The notes beneath the pieces were generated by a model that was not told the origin of the DNA, made no database searches, and was given only the letters and a program-made list of their open reading frames with translations. Below are positions 47,292 to 50,173 of a stretch of DNA of 50,173 nucleotides, one piece after another. Source of the DNA: Bacteroidaceae bacterium. GTDB taxonomy: Bacteria; Bacteroidota; Bacteroidia; Bacteroidales; Bacteroidaceae. The DNA lies in assembly GCA_017557005.1 (NCBI GenBank), contig JAFZFZ010000069.1, forward strand, positions 1-50,173. The letters run 5' to 3'. The first letter of the stretch is position 1. Each line of letters opens with the position of its first letter. Position numbers and translations under genes: made by a program.

Positions 47292-48407
47292 TCAATGCTC
47301 TCCTTGGAAGAACAGTGTTTCTGTTATCTCATGAATACGTTGCTGAGTATATTCAATCAGTTCTTTCAGATTCTCTGACGGAGAGGTCACCTTCAGCGCT
47401 TCATCTACAAACTTCTGATAATATGCACGCTCATTCTTCAAGTCCTTCTTCATCGCATAAGCCTGCGCAATGCGATAATACACGTAGAAATTACTGTCAG
47501 GATACTTCATACTCTGCTTCATATGAGCGATTGACTTATCGTATTCCATCCATTTGAAATACCCCTCGGCCAAGGTATTGGTGAGCGCATACATCAACTT
47601 CTGGTCAGGTTGCAACATCTCCATACTCTGCTCCACATACCCTACTCCATCTTCAACGAACCCGATTTCAATGGCCACAATACCCATTTGTGATATCACG
47701 TGCGGATTCTCATACCCACCTATCTCAGCGGCCCTCACAAAGGTATCGTAGGCCTTCATGAGTTGGTTAGACTTGGCATAGCAAAGAGCCAAATAGTAGA
47801 GAGTAGATTCGTTGATATCACCATACCGCTCAAGCCGTTCATATTCGTCCATCGCCCCTTTGTAATCACCCATCTGATAGAGCGCATGCGCCTTTTGGCG
47901 ATTGACAAAAACATTCGTAGAGTCATATTCACAATAAGCATTGGCGATATGGAGCGCCGTATCGGGAAGTTGCGCCTTATTGTAGTGGCTGGCAAGCTTC
48001 GACACCACCCTGCTATCGTAGGGGTCTTCTCTATTAGCCAGTCGGCCATAGTATAGAGCACTATCCACAGCCGCCACATTAGAGAAGCAGAAGTACTTCA
48101 TCTTTTTATCTCCAAGGGTCAAGCTATCTGCAGGAAGGGTTTGATAGAGATTCAGACATTGCTGATAACCACCTCTTTCGTAATGGCATTGTATGATTTT
48201 TCTCAACACTTCGGCCGAAGCATCGTACCTATACGCCTCTTCATACAGAGCAAGCGCCCGATAAAGGTTGTTTTGCTGCTTACAACTATCGCCCTGCGCC
48301 ACAAGCGACTTAATCTGAGCTTCGGAGATATCCTCACTTGCCTGAGCCTTGAAGGCAAAGCAAAGAGATACAAGAATACACGAAAGAAAGGTTATACTGT
48401 ATTTCAT
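47292..48407 (-). CDS. Exported TPR-repeat protein
   Basis: A 371-residue protein starting MKYSITFLSCILVSLCFAFKAQA (ATG 48405-48407), a signal peptide; the upstream in-frame extension would bury it. Tetratricopeptide repeats occupy most of the rest, for example NNLYRALALYEEAYRYD, MGDYKGAMDEYERLERYG and ESTLYYLALCYAKSNQLMKAYDTF. It is likely periplasmic or membrane-associated and acts as a protein-binding scaffold. It lies downstream of the M56/TonB gene on the same strand, separated by about 115 bases. Confidence 0.8.
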   Translation of the reverse strand: MKYSITFLSCILVSLCFAFKAQASEDISEAQIKSLVAQGDSCKQQNNLYRALALYEEAYRYDASAEVLRKIIQCHYERGGYQQCLNLYQTLPADSLTLGDKKMKYFCFSNVAAVDSALYYGRLANREDPYDSRVVSKLASHYNKAQLPDTALHIANAYCEYDSTNVFVNRQKAHALYQMGDYKGAMDEYERLERYGDINESTLYYLALCYAKSNQLMKAYDTFVRAAEIGGYENPHVISQMGIVAIEIGFVEDGVGYVEQSMEMLQPDQKLMYALTNTLAEGYFKWMEYDKSIAHMKQSMKYPDSNFYVYYRIAQAYAMKKDLKNERAYYQKFVDEALKVTSPSENLKELIEYTQQRIHEITETLFFQGEH

Positions 48408-48523
48408 CGGATGGGTTGGTTTGGATAAGAGGGCAGGCATATCAATCCTGATATACCCGCCCATATTGACATTGCATCATGAAGAAGATTGTTTTAACAA
48501 TGTCACTTGATTAGTGGAATTTA

Positions 48524-50173
48524 TCAATTAGAAAGTCGGAAGGCCACGGGAATCGTGAAGTATGTGCGCACCTCCTTGCCTTTCTGCTTACCAGGTGTCC
48601 AGTTGGGCATAGCATTCACTACGCGCAAGGCCTCTGCATCAAGCTGCGGATCTACAGACTTCAATATCTTGGCATCCGTGATGCTACCATCCTTCTCTAC
48701 TACGAACTGCACAATCACACGACCCTGCTTACCCTGCTCCTGAGCCTCCTTGGGGTACTTTACATTCTGCTGTATATATTTCATCAAAGCTTCATGACCG
48801 CCGAGATATATAGGCATTTCTTCTACGACGTTGAAGATTTCTTCGCCCTGAGTGGAAGCTTTGACAACCTGCTTCACCTCGGCAGGTTTGCTTTCCTCTC
48901 CCCCATCCAAACGGAAGGTTACAGGCAATGTAAAGCGTACGCGCACAGCTTGACCCTTCTGCTTACCGGGTGTCCAGTTGGGCATGCTACGAACCACGCG
49001 TATGGCTTCTGCATCGAGCATAGGATCTACGGAGCGCACCACGGTGTCGTTGCTGATGCTACCATCCTTGTTTACCACAAACTGCACAATCACACGACCC
49101 TGCACACCCTGATCCTGAGCCTCCTTGGGATATTTCACATTTTGCTGCAAGAACTTCATCATTTCTCCCATACCACCGGGGAACATAGGTTGCTCTTCTA
49201 CCACCTGGAACACATCGCCCTGCTCAGCCTCCTTAGGCTGGGGAGCATAGCTTACTACTTGCATTTCAGGAGCACTTGCCGGCTCTTGATTGGCCTCGGC
49301 CTTCTTCTCCTTCGGTGAGGTGCAAGAGATTACGGTTACTGTAGCAAATGCTACGGGGAGCACGAAGAGAGCTTTCAGACGTGCCCACGGACTGGTTTGT
49401 CTTTTCATCATCATAATAATACGTTTTTTAGTGGAACAATTATTGAAATTATTGGTAATCGTATTGAACTTCACGCCCACAGCCTCCTCAAAGAGACGCA
49501 GTTGGTATTGGCGTGCGTCGAAGCCTTGACTGAGGGTAGCGCTATCGGCCTCATATTCGTGGATAGCCTCCAACTCGCGTTTGAGGAGCCATGCCGCCGG
49601 GTTAAACCACTGCGCTATAGCACACAACTGCACAAAGAGCAGGTCCCACGAGTGGTGCAGACGGATATGAGCACGCTCATGAGCGAGAATCATATCGAAG
49701 TTTTCATCCAGGTCTTGCACCGAAGCCATCACATAGCGCATCCACGAGAAGGGTCCGTAAGCCTTGTCATGCGCAATGAGCACGATGCCATCAGCCATTT
49801 CGCTACGCTTTCCACTGCGGATAAGACGTCTGATAGAGAGGAGCGAACCCACAAAGTGAGTCACACAAGCCAGCAAACCGATGAGGTAGATGATGACGAG
49901 CGATCCGCGCCACGGAATCTGTTGCCAGGGAATGCGCTGCCATAGCGTAGGTGTAGCCTCAGCGGTAGCAATCACGCCATCAGCGTCTGCCCCATCATTC
50001 ACCAAAGCCGAAGCAAGTTCCTCTACCACCACACTGGCCTCGCGCACCGCCACATCTATATCAATATACAAGAAGGGGATGACGGCCGAAAGGGCAAGTA
50101 TGAAGAGTAGCAACCGACGATTGAATCGGTGCCATGTATCGCGACTGCACAGCAACTTATAGAATAGGTAGAA
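48524..50173 (-). CDS. BlaR1-like M56 peptidase with two TonB C-terminal domains (partial)
   Basis: The frame is open to the window end and continues upstream as FYLFYKLLCSRDTWHRFNR, so the true start is outside; the visible part is 549 residues. Membrane helices surround an M56 zinc peptidase domain with AHERAH and a later HEYEADSATL. After the following membrane helix (SPWARLKALFVLPVAFATVTVIS) come two TonB C-terminal domains, each with KYPKEAQ-QG-QGRVIVQFVV and MPNWTPGKQKG. Such proteins in Bacteroidales sense or transmit envelope signals, usually with a BlaI-type repressor gene upstream, which would lie beyond the window. Confidence 0.85.
   Translation of the reverse strand, partial: FYLFYKLLCSRDTWHRFNRRLLLFILALSAVIPFLYIDIDVAVREASVVVEELASALVNDGADADGVIATAEATPTLWQRIPWQQIPWRGSLVIIYLIGLLACVTHFVGSLLSIRRLIRSGKRSEMADGIVLIAHDKAYGPFSWMRYVMASVQDLDENFDMILAHERAHIRLHHSWDLLFVQLCAIAQWFNPAAWLLKRELEAIHEYEADSATLSQGFDARQYQLRLFEEAVGVKFNTITNNFNNCSTKKRIIMMMKRQTSPWARLKALFVLPVAFATVTVISCTSPKEKKAEANQEPASAPEMQVVSYAPQPKEAEQGDVFQVVEEQPMFPGGMGEMMKFLQQNVKYPKEAQDQGVQGRVIVQFVVNKDGSISNDTVVRSVDPMLDAEAIRVVRSMPNWTPGKQKGQAVRVRFTLPVTFRLDGGEESKPAEVKQVVKASTQGEEIFNVVEEMPIYLGGHEALMKYIQQNVKYPKEAQEQGKQGRVIVQFVVEKDGSITDAKILKSVDPQLDAEALRVVNAMPNWTPGKQKGKEVRTYFTIPVAFRLSN

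Overview
The window comes from a Bacteroidales chromosome. The evidence is the DUF3078, pyrG and yidC gene neighbourhood, BlaR1/TonB and TPR envelope genes, and promoters of the Bacteroides type (TTTG, about 20 bases, then TAnnTTTG). An almost complete Mu-like prophage of about 34.6 kb (about 4519-39090) sits between two stretches of host DNA. All functions below are read from sequence and remembered family features; no search was run.

Left host flank (1-4518): a degenerate tandem repeat, a small HIRAN gene, then a probable three-gene cluster: a DUF262-DUF1524 (GmrSD-type) nuclease, a zinc-ribbon protein and a small, possibly PUA-like protein.

Prophage: transposase end sites; a leftward repressor with a face-to-face promoter/operator region; a rightward early operon (two regulators or unknowns, MuA-like transposase, MuB-like ATPase, RecA-like ATPase, GemA-like protein, Gam-like protein, zinc-finger protein); a head module that is inverted (terminase, portal, MuF fused to a zinc metallopeptidase-like domain, gpG-like protein, tail terminator, all leftward, 12365-19196); then, rightward, an initiator-type tRNA, protease/scaffold, capsid, amidase, putative holin, one-piece spanin, contractile tail, a tail chaperone with a canonical -1 frameshift, tape measure, baseplate and fibres. 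Two short genes are inverted relative to their neighbours and carry their own consensus-type promoters (13376-13612 and 25318-25458).

The right arm of the prophage carries a diversity-generating retroelement (DGR). The template repeat (36382-36477) and variable repeat (34493-34588) are both 96 bases. They differ at 10 positions and every one is an adenine in the template. The variable repeat lies near the N-terminus of a 635-residue, beta-helix-like fibre protein, not at a C-terminal lectin domain. The reverse transcriptase (RT) has YMDD, an unusual SS in place of SQ in motif 4, and an extra C-terminal domain. No recognisable Avd gene is present. Next come an elaborate RNA/DNA structure (37945-38102) and a thymidylate-synthase homologue whose substrate-selecting Asn is Asp, as in dCMP hydroxymethylases. 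A Mu-like Bacteroides phage with a DGR (Hankyphage) is already known, so the type of element is not new. The variable-repeat position, the RT tail, the structured spacer and the ThyA-like gene are the parts to pursue.

Right host flank (39096-50173): a structured leader and ADP-ribosylglycohydrolase, a four-helix-bundle gene bracketed by 10-bp-period CCTAGG arrays, an ion-channel-like protein with an altered filter, a DUF3078 protein, a CTP synthase whose glutaminase triad Cys-His-Glu reads Gly-Tyr-Gln, YidC, a TPR protein and a partial M56/TonB protein cut by the window end.
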